A stretch of 64,000 nt of DNA from Rotaria macrura (taxonomy: Eukaryota; Rotifera; Eurotatoria; Philodinida; Philodinidae): positions 1 through 64,000 of the forward strand of contig OENT01000637.1 of assembly GCA_900239685.1 (NCBI GenBank), read 5' to 3'. Position numbers and translations under genes: made by a program. Position 1 is the stretch's first letter. Each line of letters starts with the position of its first letter. This document shows, piece by piece, positions 50,836-64,000 of the stretch. The notes beneath the pieces are model-generated. The model had not been told where the DNA came from. It searched no databases and saw only the letters and a program-made list of their open reading frames with translations.

Positions 50836-53800
50836 ACGTACAAAGAGATCGTCACAACGATCTCAGAATGAAATGTTTTATATTGATTCTAGATTGTATT
50901 TAAGGAGCTCGACAAAGATCAAGATGCAACCCAAAATTTTACTGTAGGAAACGAGGAAGCATATCAATAGAATTTATCTTTATTCTAAACTCAGCAAGAT
51001 TGAAATCAACTTAGATGACTATTCAGAAGCTATAATCTTCTAATCAAAACTGGAAGGAAAAATCATTCGGAAACAGATGGAAAGTCAAACAATCATCTAG
51101 AACAGCGTAGATTGGATGCATTCCAAAAAGAATGGTTTGACCGAAGAAATTCGCTATGCCAATCTATGTACGATTTGATACCTAATTGAAAGCAATTTTA
51201 GTTGTTGAACGAGCATTATATAAAAATTATCGAAATACAAGATTTGTGTACATCATTGCTGTTAGACTAGCCGCCTATCGGATGATTTTCAAATAATTAC
51301 AAATAGAAAGTCTTATATAATATACTTATGATAACAGATATAGAGGAAAAGAAAAGAGAAGAAGATTTTCCAATGAGTCTTATGAGAAAAGAGGATGCAC
51401 TCGCATGCATCATACATAGATAATCGATGTCATTGATAACAATATCAAATCATATGCACCTTGAAGACAACCAACCAATGTATATCTCAATAATAGAAAT
51501 GTTATGCAAATACAAAAAATTCATAACGTAATTTACGCTTCGCTAAGCAACTCTATTTCACAGTCTGATACCACTTATTTGATGTACAAATAGAAGATTT
51601 TATGACTCTGCTAAGTCAGAAGATTAAAAAATTTTACCTAGATTTCTATATTAGGAATCAGTGAAATGAACGGACGAAATTTCGTCATTTTACTTCGAAT
51701 TTAAAGGGTGACTCAATTACGAATTAGTTATAACACTAATATCATGTTTTAGAAAACGATGGTGCAACACACTTCAAAGAGAAACTCCACTACTGATTGA
51801 TTATGTATTTCATACACATTAGTAACAGAGGCAGGAGTAGAAGATTTTACAAAAAGAAAATTGTTAGAATCGTACTATTTTTGACACGAAATGAATACTG
51901 AACGAAATCCATACGAAACAATAAAATTCAAAATCATTTCATATTATGTGTTGATCGCTAGTTTTTTATTTTGTTAATGGCTCTGATTAATAATGTCAAA
52001 TATGATGATTTTCAGCTCAAGAGACAATCTATCGATCTATTCTATAATGGAAATGACTGAAACAAAAGTACAAGAAGAATAGTATTCATAGCTATTTTTC
52101 TTTCTATTATTCTAGTGCTTGGAAGCGTTGATTTTTACTTCAAGTCTTATTTTAGTCTTTGAATTTTGGTATTAAACGGAATTAAAGCTTGCGTATAAAA
52201 ACTTTCACCATAACTTGTTATGCTCAACTCTGATTCGTACTAAGTAATATCGCAGAAATGTGTTCCAATCATCTAAAAGCTGAATTTTACAACTGACTAT
52301 AAATGAATATTGTATATCATATGGCATGGTTCAAAATTCATTGCACTTCTTAAACTTTGATTGTATAATATTCTGGATAGACTTTAAAGTTCGTTCTATT
52401 TGTACATTTAACATGATTTTTCGATTGAATACCTTGCTATCCTTGATAGAGGCATAGCCTGCTAAATAATTTTGATCATAGTTAATCATACAAGAAAAAT
52501 AAATATTTACCAACGAATAAAATTTATATTAAATCGAATAACACTTCTATACATCCGAAATCAACTGCTTTCAGATTTCAAAATCTATTATACTACTTTA
52601 GTTTGATGTGTTCAATGAAATCGAATTCATGATCCAATTCAACTCTAAGTAACTTGTTTGTAATTCATCCATACCAGTTTGAATGATCTAAAGAAGTCTA
52701 TCACTTGCTGAGAATAGGGTGAAATGTAGAAAAACACAATTACAACTTTACTTTTTATTCCATAGTATATTGATTCATTGTTTAAAGGCAAACTAATTAG
52801 AAATAATTTTGTTCGGATTTCATTGAGGTCTATCTATTATTATGGAAGAATACTTCATGAAGTTCATTATTTTAGATGTGGAATATTGCTTTTACACTAA
52901 AATCTTGTTTTTAATGATCAATGTCTTCAAATGATGCACTAGTTATCGACGAAACAATCAAATATTGCTTTTCTCGAGTTGTATATGTTTTGTCATTTAG
53001 TAAATATCATCTTTTAACGACCTTATATAGTTGTGCTATTGTATTCAATCGAAAGAAAATGTTTTACTTTCCTATCATACTCATCCAACGATTTGATGAC
53101 AATAATATTCATGTAGTACTTGGTTCGAATGTGGAATAGTTTTAATTATTTGTTTTCTTTCTTGAATTTTCATCATTCAGATAAATTGCTTTCAAATGTA
53201 AGCATCTATAGAAATCATGACTGCTAGATACTACTCATTCTGTAAGTGATGAATAGTCTTTATAATAAAAATGTTCATGATTGTATATTGAGTCTCATTA
53301 GTAAAATTTCTTTGAAAATCTAATTAGTTGATCGACTAGAAACATCATTACACTACCAAAAATTTGTAAAAGAAGGATTTATAAAACATAGTAGATGAGT
53401 GTTCTATTTTGTTGGTAAAACGAAATTTTCAGAATAACTTAGGTATTAGTCGTTTTTGCACTTGATTTCTGAATTTCCATGAGGTTCGATAACGATTTAG
53501 TTTACCTTATGGTATGTCTTTCATTGACAGAATATCAGGACATGTGCCTACATGTAAAGTGTAATTTCATCAGTATTTCTAGCACGAACTATATACCTCC
53601 ATGTTATACACATCTATCATATAGTGTGTGTCGGTGGCACATGCATCGAATGGTCCATGAAATTTAATTTAAAATTGATTCTTATTGCAAAAAAGCAAAC
53701 AACTAGAACCATTAGTCAAACTCATAGTACAATATTTTGACTAACTACATATCTGTAAGTTTTTATTGCAGCATTATTTTCGAAAGTATTTGGGCTTCAT

Positions 53801-53953
53801 AGAACATCATGAAAAAAAATCATGAAAAAATAAATAAAATGAAAGACACAATCGCATTTTAACCATAAATATAAGCTATTAATCGTACGCACAAGTAACT
53901 ACGGTTCAAGATTGACATTGAAAATCAAGCATTACATTTAAAAAAGTATCTAT
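50836..53953. other. Intergenic region with no recognised gene
   Basis: About 3.1 kb of AT-rich DNA between the foldback element and the PAQR gene. Open frames are at most about 70 codons and unlike known proteins. Confidence 0.55.
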
Positions 53954-55055
53954 TCATTTTTGAAGAGTATGACAAGGATAACTAAGACGATATTGCAATA
54001 ATTCAACACCATTTTGATACCACCAAATGAATGCACCCAATGATGAAATATGCCAAATTTGATGACTGGCAAAAAGAAAGTCAAAGGACCCTTAAATAGA
54101 TTTAGAATGAAAAAAAAACTACATTAAGAGTTTCTAAAAATACTCCATACCTGGAAAAAATCTTTCGGGAAATTTTGTTAAATAAGAAATAGTTCCGACG
54201 CCTAATATTCCATAAAGTACGAATAGTTTTGGAAAAAAATGTTGAACAAATTGATTTGACCAACCGCCATGAAGATAATACCAATGTAAGCCTGGTAAAA
54301 ATCCAAGTAGGGATATTGTTAAAAATAGTGTAATATGAATGTTCTGTGTTGTATATCGTTTGACAAAGTGTACATAATATATGACAGCAATAAACATGAT
54401 ACAAATAATCATGGTTTCGTATCCTAGTCGCCAATTACGATAACATTCAAATGAAAGATGAAGGCCACATAGATAGCAACCAAGAATACCAAGACCGATA
54501 CCGCAGATGTCCAATTTAAGAAATTCTGCAAACGCTCTTGATGACATGCAACCAAAAAGATGAAATAGAACAGAACATAGCATGCATGTCTATGTTCGTG
54601 AAATAAAATGATTAGAAAATGTAAGCATAACAAAATGAATTTAACTTTAACACTTACAACAACAGAAAAAGTATAAAACAAAATAAAATAATAATCTGAT
54701 GTTGACGAAAGAAATGGTAATGCACGTCCGATGTAAATATCACGAAAGAAAAAATATAGAAAAAGTCCACCACCAATTAAGTGTGACCAAACATTTACTG
54801 ATTCATTATTTAGATAGAGTAAACTGAATGAAAATTGAAAAGAGTAATAATATTAAATTTGAAAATTTAAATTAAAAATAACTACCTGAGCAGACAATCT
54901 TTAACATTTAAACAATGGCGATAACCAGTGAGAATATATGGATTCGATTGAAGATATTCAGGTATCATATCAAATGAATATAGTTGAAGTTGGTTCGGCT
55001 TATTTCGATCTCGGCGAACTTCATCGAATTTTTGATGTTTTCGATTTCGAGACAT
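53954..55055 (-). CDS. PAQR-family seven-pass membrane protein, PAQR3-like
   Basis: Four exons on the minus strand: 55055-54886, 54823-54658, 54589-54151 and 54090-53954, all in phase, 303 residues. The hydrophilic N-terminus ends in YSFDMIPEYLQSNPYILTGYR, close to the block before TM1 in PAQR3 (RKTG). Family signature blocks follow: LNNESVNVWSHLIG, CSVLFHLFGCMSS, LDICGIGLGILGCY, LPGLHWYYLHGG, KFPERFFPG and ASHQIWHISSL. The His of FHLF and the two His of HQIWH are the expected zinc ligands. PAQR3 sits in the Golgi, where it anchors Raf kinase and affects SREBP traffic in vertebrates; whether this protein does the same is inference. Other PAQR members are progestin or adiponectin receptors, which are less similar in the N-terminal block. 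Introns are 60 to 68 bases. Confidence 0.92.
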
Positions 55056-56684
55056 CGCATCGAATCTCTTCTATCTAGAATGCCTATGAGAATTAAAATA
55101 TGCAAAGCTATAATTTACTTTTAGACTATGAAATGTAAATCGAACTTAATGATAGGAGGTGTCCAGATCAATGCATGAATGGCAGAAAATCGTAATACAG
55201 ACGTTCAGTGTGTAGAAGAACAACTATGACGAGTTTGAAATCTGAAAAAACGTATTCCAGGGAAATAGTTCCATTTCATTAAGTGTGTACTCAATCATAG
55301 TGACACGCTAGAAAACATCTCTGAAGTGAACCCTATCGACTTGGATTATTTACTTGTCAATATATTTTGCGCTACCGGTTCTAGTCAATATTGTTGATAG
55401 TTTTTAATTGCTATCAATATTCGACTAACGGATGCTATCTATTCAGTAATGTTTCTCTTTTTTTAAATTCTAGATTTTCTGTAAAAATGATCTCACAGGA
55501 TTTCGAACTAAAACTCTATTTGTATATTAAACTTCACTTGATTAATTCGTGTGAACAGCTGAAAAGTTCTAGACGTTCGAGCGATAGAAGCATTACTGAA
55601 AATGTATATTATATACATGAACTACGGGAGAAGACGAAGATGTTGACAAGCTCCTAGATTGGATAGATCTCATTCAAAACTTGTCTAATGGCAGAACCTC
55701 GTTAGAATTTCAATGCTCATGATATTTTAAGTTGAATTTCAAATATTTGATTTAGTGTTTGCGAAAGACAAAATCGATATCTATCTAAAACTACTGCCAT
55801 TTTTTGTTTAGTTCAATGTAGAAGAATATATTCTCATCGTTAGATGTCTACATCATGATCACTATCTCGAACTGAGTCTCTTCTCATAAACGATTTATCA
55901 TAAGACTAGAATAATAATTCGAATCGGATCTTTTCTTGGAATTTTGTCTTCTTCAAAATACGGATTGTGACATGAGTATAAGACAAAATTTATCAGAGAA
56001 AAGTGCTAGTGTCTAACGCAGTTTACCCAATAATGGATACCGTCAATTCTCTAAAGAATTTTACTCACGCACGAAGACAATTTAGCCGTTTTTAGTCTTG
56101 TGACGTGACCCCAAAATAGAACATTGACTACTACCAATGTACTGTTACTTTTGTTACACTGCGAAGCACTAAAAGTAATTATAGATGTCAGAATATACCT
56201 ACCAATAACACTTTAAAAATGATTCTGAAGACTCAGTCGAAGACCAATATCGTGGGAGACTACAGAAAATTTTCATTAAATCTTAAAATAGGAGTGACTA
56301 CCAATATTTAGTAGTTTCAACACAGAAATAATACGAGATATACGATATAATACTCGATAGGAAAACATTATTCTTCGATAGATTATTTTCAACTATTTCT
56401 TACCAGTGCGAAAAAAACATTTGGTGATAACGTAGACATAATTTCCCAGTTGTGCGCGAACACTTCCTTTCCTTATCATTGTCAACTAAGAAAAAATTTA
56501 ATTTCTCAAGAAAATGAACGCAGGCATTGCTCACTTATATAAGTGTTGCCTCGCTTCTGGGCGCAATTTGCCATGCACAATCATGAGAGTAAATATATAT
56601 ATATACATATTAAATAACTTCTTTGTTCTTCTTCTTCTTCTATGTTTTATTTTAACAGCAATCATATTAAAAATAAATCACACG
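55056..56684. other. Intergenic region with no recognised gene
   Basis: About 1.6 kb, AT-rich, between two minus-strand genes. It should contain the PAQR promoter. A TA run lies near 56595-56604 and a TTC run near 56626-56640. No gene seen. Confidence 0.5.
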
Positions 56685-57113
56685 TCATGATATGTCAGTT
56701 TCTTTCAATAACATATTTGGAATGCCTTTTGAAATGAGAAATTTACGACCAGTTTCAGGACAAATAAGTTCACCATCTTCCACTTCATATTCAAGCAAAA
56801 TTTTGTGCATTTTCCTGAGAAATTCATCATCTTGTTGAATTGCTTCCGTCATTATCGGTGGTAAGGTTTCATTCAAACCCAACTAGAATCATAGAAATGT
56901 GTTTTAAAAATGCTATTTCTATTGAAAACTTACATCAGTGACAGCTCCTTGTACAGCATCATATTCTATGCGTTGAAGGATACGAGTAATGAAATCTCGA
57001 TTATACTCCACGGATATATTTTCCACTTTGATAGCATGAATTTTTAATGGAAAACCCTTTGCTACACCTTTGAGGATATTCGATGTAAGCATATTATGTG
57101 TAATCAACTTCAT
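56685..57113 (-). CDS. TRMT112: Methyltransferase activator subunit TRM112
   Basis: Two exons on the minus strand, 57113-56934 and 56882-56685, with a 51-base intron. The product is 125 residues, the same length as human TRMT112. TRM112 is an obligate partner that stabilises several SAM-dependent methyltransferases acting on tRNA (TRMT11, ALKBH8), rRNA (BUD23, METTL5) and translation release factor (HEMK2). Family marks are the N-terminal MKLITHNML, the central KGFPL, the helical DDEFLRKMHKILLEYEVEDG and the C-terminal ICPETGRKFLISKGIPNMLL. The pair of metal-binding cysteines found in yeast Trm112 is absent, as it is in animals. All parts are present, so the gene looks functional. Confidence 0.95.
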
Positions 57114-57934
57114 GCTTTGTTTTTTATTCTATCTAGAAAAATAGTTGCGAGAAAAGAAATTATTCTTTCAAACATTTATCACATGTCTGATGTGTAAATT
57201 AAATCTGAAATATGTTTAATAACGAAATAAAATTACGACAAATAGTATATTTCAATTGTGTTACGATGTTTATCTGAGTTTGATGTCCTTGATGAATTGG
57301 TTTAGCGATGGAAACTTATTTCGACTATTGATAAATATTTGAGAAAGGACAGATATATGTTAGCAGATCTTTTTGTCAAAAAAAAACATTCAACTGATCA
57401 ATAGTTTCATCTTCGAACATTATTGTAATTACAATTTTCAACCATAGCTATCTTGAGTAAGGCAATGTTAATATTTCCATTAGACTACTACTTCAGAGTA
57501 ACAATTTTTCAGTCGACATCCTATAGCTACTATATATACTTCAACGTGCTAGGTAAGGAAAACGATACATTTGCCACTGATAATATTGAACAGAATAAAC
57601 GGGTCAATTTTTTGTTTATTAAAATATATAGTATGATTGCCCCATGCATGAGTTGATAGGTTTTCTTCGGTCAAAACCATTTTTTAGTCGAATGTTAGAT
57701 CTCCTGAAAAACAAGTTAAATGGTCAATGTCGTGCAATGAATCTTTCAGTGGTTATTGAAGAGACGAAAAGTGCTTGATCGATTGAAAACGTATTTCTGT
57801 TAATTCATAAAATTTTATTTAATTTATGAATAAAAATTGTTTGAAAAAAAAACTTTCGATAATGAAAATACTCATTCCGAAAAAGGCAGTAATTGAAAAA
57901 ATAAATGTAGCATGACATCTGCTCCTTAAATTAT
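57114..57934. other. Short intergenic region
   Basis: About 0.8 kb between TRM112 and the BET1-like gene, both on the minus strand. AT-rich, no gene or repeat seen. Confidence 0.5.
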
Positions 57935-58343
57935 TCACTTACTTCGGAATGAGTTTACAATATAATATAGAAAAAGGAAAGTGAATACGATGCCAGCAAT
58001 AACATAACACATAAATCGCCGATCACCTTTCCCACTAGACATTACATTGCCTAGATGACGAGAACTTCCACCAAGAAAACTCCGAGCTGTGTCGAAATCG
58101 AAACGCTGCAATTATGGAATTTTTTTATCCGGTTTTTTAAGAATTTATCAACTCTTACCATCGATTCAAGGAAACGATTGTGTTCTTTTGTTTCATTGTC
58201 AATATCAATTGCAATCTTTCGAAAGCAAACAAAATTATACATGAAAAACAATGAACTGAATATTTACTCACATTTTTTAATCGAGATACCTTAGCAGATA
58301 ATTGTTCTGTATGCAAATCGTTCTTGCTTTCTAGAGGATTCAT
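57935..58343 (-). CDS. BET1-like Golgi SNARE
   Basis: Three exons on the minus strand: 58343-58272, 58215-58159 and 58105-57935, in phase, 99 residues. The introns are 56 and 53 bases. BET1-type Qc-SNAREs drive fusion of ER-derived and intra-Golgi vesicles. The SNARE motif runs from about residue 5 to 65 (ESKNDLHTEQLSAKVSRLKN, IAIDIDNETKEHNRFLESM, then RFDFDTARSFLGGSS). A basic stretch (GKGDRRF) precedes the single C-terminal membrane anchor (MCYVIAGIVFTFLFLYYIV) and a short lumenal end. Length and order match BET1 and BET1L; the pattern LSAKVSRLK and GKGDRR is closer to BET1L. The start is the first ATG, which lies three bases after a possible splice acceptor. A short extra N-terminal exon is therefore possible. 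Confidence 0.9.
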
Positions 58344-61300
58344 CAACTAGATAAATAAATTAAATCTAAAACAGAAATCTTGTTTAATAGAATCGCTATT
58401 AAATATCACTGAGAGATTGCTAAATGTCAAAATTAAGCGAGGTTGGTTTCTATCGGAGAACTCAGTTGTATAAAAATACTCAGCTAGTTTTTGTTGAACA
58501 CAGAAACTACCACAATGACCGAATTGTTGTCTTGCTGATAAGATATACGGGAATAATTACAACGTATTCACGAAAGAGGGAGAGAAATTTCTGCTTGCCT
58601 TCTAAATAACTGTAAGATATTTTTGCAGAGCAATGGCCAAAATTTTGGTATATTAAGGTCGAAAATCAGATATGTTTTGGTTTTTTCCCTTTTATTCAAA
58701 AATATTTGTCGAGTAAACGTCGTCGCAGTTGAAAAACGATTGAATATTTGGAGAATTTTTCGCGAAAGTAAAACATAAAAATGAAGTTAACGAGAATATT
58801 GATGATAGAAATATTCCTCATGCTGTTTGTTTGATTAGATAAATTATAAGAAAAAAATGATGAAAGATGATTGTACCTTAGTCATCATTATAAATCATGT
58901 TATGATATTACTTGCAATTCAGCTTCACTCAGTTTATACTGCAACATTAGACGTACGATATACTTCTTCGTAGTTCATTCGTACTACGACGACAAGAGAT
59001 TTGTTCATGAAACGCTGTTTCATTAAAATATTTTCAGGCACCATAATATGTAATGTGATAGTAGAATAGATGAAGTTCATCGAATAATTCAAGCTACGCT
59101 ATGTCAAAACAGGTATTTCGCAATAAACATAACACAGACATGGAAACAGGGATATACTTCGAAGAATATTCTTTTCAACTAAAATTCTGACACAATACTA
59201 GAGAACTATGGTTAATCTCTCTTATAAAGTTTTATCAACTGAAAATGTAGTACACATAAATGTTTAGCTAACTCTTCAATATAGCAAGTAAAAATTGATG
59301 GTATATATATAACTCTATTCTTTTGTCATTGACATGCTAGAATATTGCTGAAGCGACTCTCTTTTCAAGTACTTGTTATTGTGATAAATTGCTGTTGTTT
59401 TACAAACGGTCATTCTTTGATAAACATGACGATTTATTGCGAATGAAAGTTGACATCTTGTAATGAATATGAAGAAGTTGTTGAATAATGTATCTAGTAA
59501 AAGACGATTGATGCTTCTACATGTACATTAGTACGTGTTTATAACAATAATATGAAACAGATGTCCATATCAAACAAAAAACTCGTATTAATTTTGTTGT
59601 ACGTATACGAATATTTTATTAACATACGATGTATGATTATATGGTACAGAATTGTCGATCCGTGTACATATAGATGTAGTATGACTGTATGATGCATATA
59701 AAAAGTATAAGAGTTCTGTTTAGATTACAGTTGTATTCAAGAGAATACTTAGAATAATACTAGAAACATATTATTTTGTATTGATAAACATGGTATTAAT
59801 AGAGAAGCTTTTAAATGAATATCATCAATTAAATACATTAGTGTTTTTCATATCAGATAGACTTCATAGGATCCATTTGAATATTCAACTAGTTGCATGT
59901 GTAATCTTTGATAATATTAATCGATAAAAATTATAATGGCATATTAAGATAGTTTACTCTCCATCAATGAATTTACTTTTATTTGCAAAATAATATAGTT
60001 CTTAGCGGAAGATACTTTAATATCTATGTGTAAATTTCAGTAGGTACCGTTGCGAAAGAGACACTTCGAAAGATTGATTTGGAGAGGCAACGATTCAGAG
60101 AAGCATTCATCACTTCATTGTTTACATTTTTGGACACAAAAACGTTTTATCATCCATTCTATTGTCGTGTAAAAATGTGTGGATGAGTATACAGTGTGAC
60201 AGAAAATAGTAATTAATATTTATCAAAAGAAAAATTTCTATTGGATATTATAGAAACTCGAAAATATACTTTTCTGTGCTAGGGGTCGCATTCAATCATC
60301 TAAATTTTATTTATCATACATTCTAATGCTTTCGGTAAGTGAGATTAGAATTCTAAATTACGTATTTTTCGTACGTTGATGTAGCTGCTGAAAATAAGAA
60401 TTGCTTTTTCATTCATGCGGTGGAATCCATATCTGTATTGTTATTTTTCTCGAAATGATCACTTATATATAGAGTTGTTGTTATTCAGAAAAATATTTTC
60501 TCTCTTTTTTACGCTTAAGATTTTCGTTTTAATTATAATTACGGCTACGGGAGCATGTGAACATTCCATTATTGGGTACTTTCTTGATATCGACTAGACA
60601 AGTGAAAGTGTTTTCAGTTCAACTATCTCCAGTAGTTATTGACAAAATCTTTGATTTAATCTCTAATACATAAAACCTCTCCGTGAATTGCTTCGAGGAA
60701 AAACATGTTTCTTTCCACTGCTGTGTTTTTCATTCAGTGTATTGTTATGCCATTGTATTTAATTATTGAAAATTTCAGTTTTGTCTTTAAATAGTAAATG
60801 CATGAGAGTCTAAAAGAGCTTTAGTTTCACTTTGCGTACTCAGCGCCATCTGTATTCGACGTTCCATGATACAGAGATAACAAGGAGCTAAGAAAAATTT
60901 TATTTTCTTTATGAAACAAGAAAAGGACATACAATACAAATGTTTTAAAATATACTCAAACTATTTTAAAGTGATGATTAGAATTTTAATCGTTCTATCA
61001 ACTTGTTTTTCTTCTAGCAAGTTGTCTCCTATAGCTTTCCTTGGCATTTTCTCTAGAAGCCTTACTTTTAATTATCACACACATTCCAAACTCAGCTGGA
61101 TTCTCATGTCAATTTAGACAGCTGTAAGGTCAACTATATATTTTAGGGATTAAATTTTCATTGCAGAAATGTTTCATTGATTTTTTTCTTTCGCAATCGG
61201 TTTCCGTTGAAGGAAATGACAGCGCATGATGTGCCATTCATAATTCATAGATGCTACGGCTTCAAACTCTAAAGGAAAGACAATTGAAGCTACTGTTGAA

Positions 61301-63392
61301 AGGAAAGTATTTTCCACAATAGACAACTGTGTATTTTTCGTGTAGTTTAATATGTTTTAGAACGTTTAGTGATCAAGAAAAATAAATTCTTCAAATTATT
61401 GTTCGGTTAGATTCGAGTTATTTTCTAAGTATGTGCTCTTGTTACAATTAAAAGTTGTTTACAGACTCATACAAACTACTACACTTTGTTCAAAATAGAT
61501 CCCATCCTTTGATATTACAATTTTGAAAAATGCATTGATTTGGATTGCCATGTGATTTAGCATTCGTATTAAATTTCTAGGAACACTTTGTTACGAACTT
61601 TGTAGCATTTTTAAGCCATCAAATACTTTGCCTTCCATTTTGACTCATAGATATGTACAATTTCGAAGTCAGTATGAAAATTCGTATACCATAAACGTTT
61701 TTCGTTAATAAAAACTATAATTTTTCTCTTTTCTAGATACTTTCTGACACAAGAGGAAATAAATATTTGAAGAATAAAATTTTTTCTACCGATTGATTGC
61801 TCTCAAGTTTTATCTACGTCGTCGTTTTTGACACATTTGCGTTTATTCTAATCCAAATCCAAATTTACAGATCAGAATATTATTCCATGACGAAAACGAT
61901 TTAAAAATTGTTGCTTTTCATTACAGTTATACTAGTGAAGCAATGACTTGATATTTTTAGAACTCTCGAAAAATTGAACAAGTTGAACGCAGAGTTAAAC
62001 TATCATCCACGTTAAAAATATCATTTCATTTTGAGAGATTTTTCTAATATCTGAGCTATAATTAGAGAAGGGTCTATGAAACTTCTCTCAAAAAATTGAT
62101 CTATATGAAATCTATAGACGAACATGAATTCTTTGGACTTTTTTTTTACTGTGGACTAGAAAAAAATGTTATACCGTATGCTTGCGACGGCACTAAACTT
62201 AAATTATTCATATCGTTCGCTGTATTTGAATCAGCTTGCAACGCAAGGCTAACATTGCACTATACTGTATCGATCAACGTCTAAAACAGATAAATTAATT
62301 TTGCAAGCCATTAGCAATTTATGCAACACATTTTTCCGCATTCAGTACATGTTACTATCGAATAATGTCAAGTGAAATTTTCAAGATCAGTACTAGCAAT
62401 CTGTTTTTTTTTGACAGCATCGGCAAAAATATGCATACAGTTGAAAGATATGATAATATTTATTCTATTTGTGCTCCAATTGCATGGTGTTCGTAGTATA
62501 CATTTTCTCCATTCGCAATACTTCCTCCTTGTTTTTTATCTCATAGTATGTCAAAAGGAGAAAAAAAGAGAGTAAAACAAGGACCATTTTTTTCTCGTCT
62601 TTCATTTCCTCTCAGATGCATGCACGCCTTTCTCGCGTAGTATTCTCTTTCTGAAAGTGAGAGACCAAAAGAAAAAAAGCATTACCACTATCCGTACGAT
62701 TTCTGTAAAACATTTTTTCATCGTGCTTTACTCGCTCACGTTCATTGCGATAGAATGCGGTAAAAATGTGTGGAAGAAAACGTTTCTCATTCATGAAAAA
62801 AAATCCGACCGTGTGGAGATTGTATGATGAACAACGATAGAGATTGATTAGGGAACTATGACAAGCAACTATCAATAGCTCTCCACTCTTTTTCATTCTG
62901 CTTTACTCGACATCATATGCATTTGAGAAAAATAATAGGCTCTCTTACTCTTTATGCACTGTTATTAAAGCTATTTCACTCTTGAAATTGCAATGTATAC
63001 GTATATGACGCAAGTAAGATCGTATGGTAAATGTTATTGTTTAACCATGAGTCAGTTAATTAAAAAGGAAATCGACCGAAAAACAAGCAACTTCCATTTA
63101 TTGCTGTTTTATCAGAAAGAAAACTTATAAAAGTGCACAATCATTAACGAGCATATGATTGTATATATTATGGCGATCAGTTAAGTACGTGCTAAATGCG
63201 TGTATACAAAAGCCAAAATTAGCTAATTATATACATATGACACAAAAATAAATAGCGACAGCAAGAGAGAAGTACTAGACATTCAACTGATTGATTCTTC
63301 TTTGATGTCTTGTTTTTGACCTGAGGGAAATTATTGTAGACGAAGATTATTTTTCTTTTCAGATACGCATTTAATACTAATCAATTATTATT
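58344..63392. other. Large intergenic region with no recognised gene
   Basis: About 5 kb, the longest gene-poor stretch of the window. Open frames on either strand are 60 to 95 codons and look random. I looked for exons with conserved motifs, tRNA-like sequence and long inverted repeats and found none. A TATAAAAAG box-like motif lies near 59700. The 3' part must hold the innexin promoter. Confidence 0.5.
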
Positions 63393-64000
63393 ATGTCTGG
63401 ATTAATATTAAAAGCAGCAAATGAATTTTCGGTTTTTTTCCTTGGTACATCTCGAAGTGATGATTCAACGGGTGATCGTCTTAGTTATCGATACACATGC
63501 GCTATATTAATTGCGTTTACTGTCATCGTATCTAATCGAGAATTCACAACGAAACGTATTCAATGTTGGGTAGAGTTTTTTTTTCTACATTACTGTATTG
63601 ACTTGTGATGTGTGATCATATGAATCTTCATTTTAGGTTCCTGCATTTTTTACTGGAAACTATGAAGATTATACAAATAATGTAAGTTTTCTTGGTATAT
63701 TACAACGAATCATTCTATTGAAATTATAGGTATGCTGGGTTCGTAATACATATTATCTTGACGATGAAACACAAATACCTGAAAATCCTAATATACGTTA
63801 TGAATCATCGATTCGTTATTATCAATGGATACCTTTTATACTTTCATTTCAAGCATTTTTCTTCTTCGCTCCTTATGTTTTATGGAGAGCATTAAGTCAA
63901 CGCTCAGGTAGAATTTTAAAAATATTTAGAACAACCAAAAATATCATATTCATGAACTGTTCTCTCTTGAAGGTATCGATGTTCGAGATATTGTTGAGGC
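63393..64000 (+). CDS. Innexin (3' part outside the window)
   Basis: A 5' partial gene running off the right edge. Exons 63393-63569, 63637-63681, 63730-63907 and 63973-64000 are in phase. Innexins form invertebrate gap junctions and hemichannels with four membrane passes. Seen here: cytoplasmic N-terminus, TM1 (CAILIAFTVIVS), then the first outer loop with the family blocks IQCWVPAFFTGNYEDYTNN and VCWVRNTYYL. YYQWIPFILSFQAFFFFAPYVLWRAL follows; it is the innexin hallmark YYQWVPF plus TM2. The intracellular loop starts with GIDVRDIVEA. The two Cys of the first outer loop (QCW and VCW) are those conserved in all innexins. The ATG at 63393 is well placed, because innexin N-termini are of constant length before TM1. 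No stop or frame break was seen. Confidence 0.95.

Noticed and set aside
59596-59768. Solo LTR suggested by TGTTG start, TATAAAAAG box and AACA end
   Set aside because: No matching target-site duplication and no second copy or internal retrotransposon sequence in the window.

Overview
The window is nuclear DNA of a small-genome invertebrate animal, most likely a rotifer and probably a bdelloid (my inference). Genes have many short introns, mostly 49 to 70 bases, with GT/AG ends. The DNA is AT-rich. The gene set is purely animal: junctophilin, innexin, slingshot phosphatase, a FUS/TAF15-like RNA-binding protein, a PAQR receptor, DLC1-type RhoGAP-START and a neuropeptide precursor. No rRNA, tRNA, CRISPR or bacterial-type operon was seen. 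Gene models were made by hand from homology, splice sites and reading phase; every multi-exon model keeps its frame across all junctions.

Layout. 1-2635 (+): 3' part of a DLC1/STARD8/12/13-type RhoGAP-START gene. 4086-6362 (-): protein with an N-terminal RIIa/DPY-30-like domain. 6956-8089 (-): secreted cysteine-rich protein with a Thr/Ser stalk encoded by a 12-base minisatellite. 10762-14965 (+): complete junctophilin in ten exons. 18460-19560 (+): class A GPCR. 22297-27014 (+): DENN-domain protein with a TTAA-ended element in intron 2. 28527-28907 (+): neuropeptide precursor with four Y-x-V-amide peptides. 32506-36197 (-): slingshot phosphatase in eleven exons. 36903-37850: foldback element. 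39866-43159 (-): secreted pancreatic-type lipase in fourteen exons. 44437-45852 (+): FUS/TAF15-like protein. 46937-48991 (+): tentative small three-exon gene. 49480-50835: second foldback element with internal tandem repeats, overlapping an orphan reading frame at 49071-49568. 53954-55055 (-): PAQR3-like membrane protein. 56685-57113 (-): TRM112. 57935-58343 (-): BET1-like SNARE. 63393-64000 (+): 5' part of an innexin.

The genes do not form a pathway. They are ordinary animal housekeeping, signalling and muscle/nerve genes separated by AT-rich spacers of 1 to 5 kb. The most novel items are the neuropeptide precursor and the three repeat elements with inverted ends; none has a recognisable transposase, so each looks non-autonomous.
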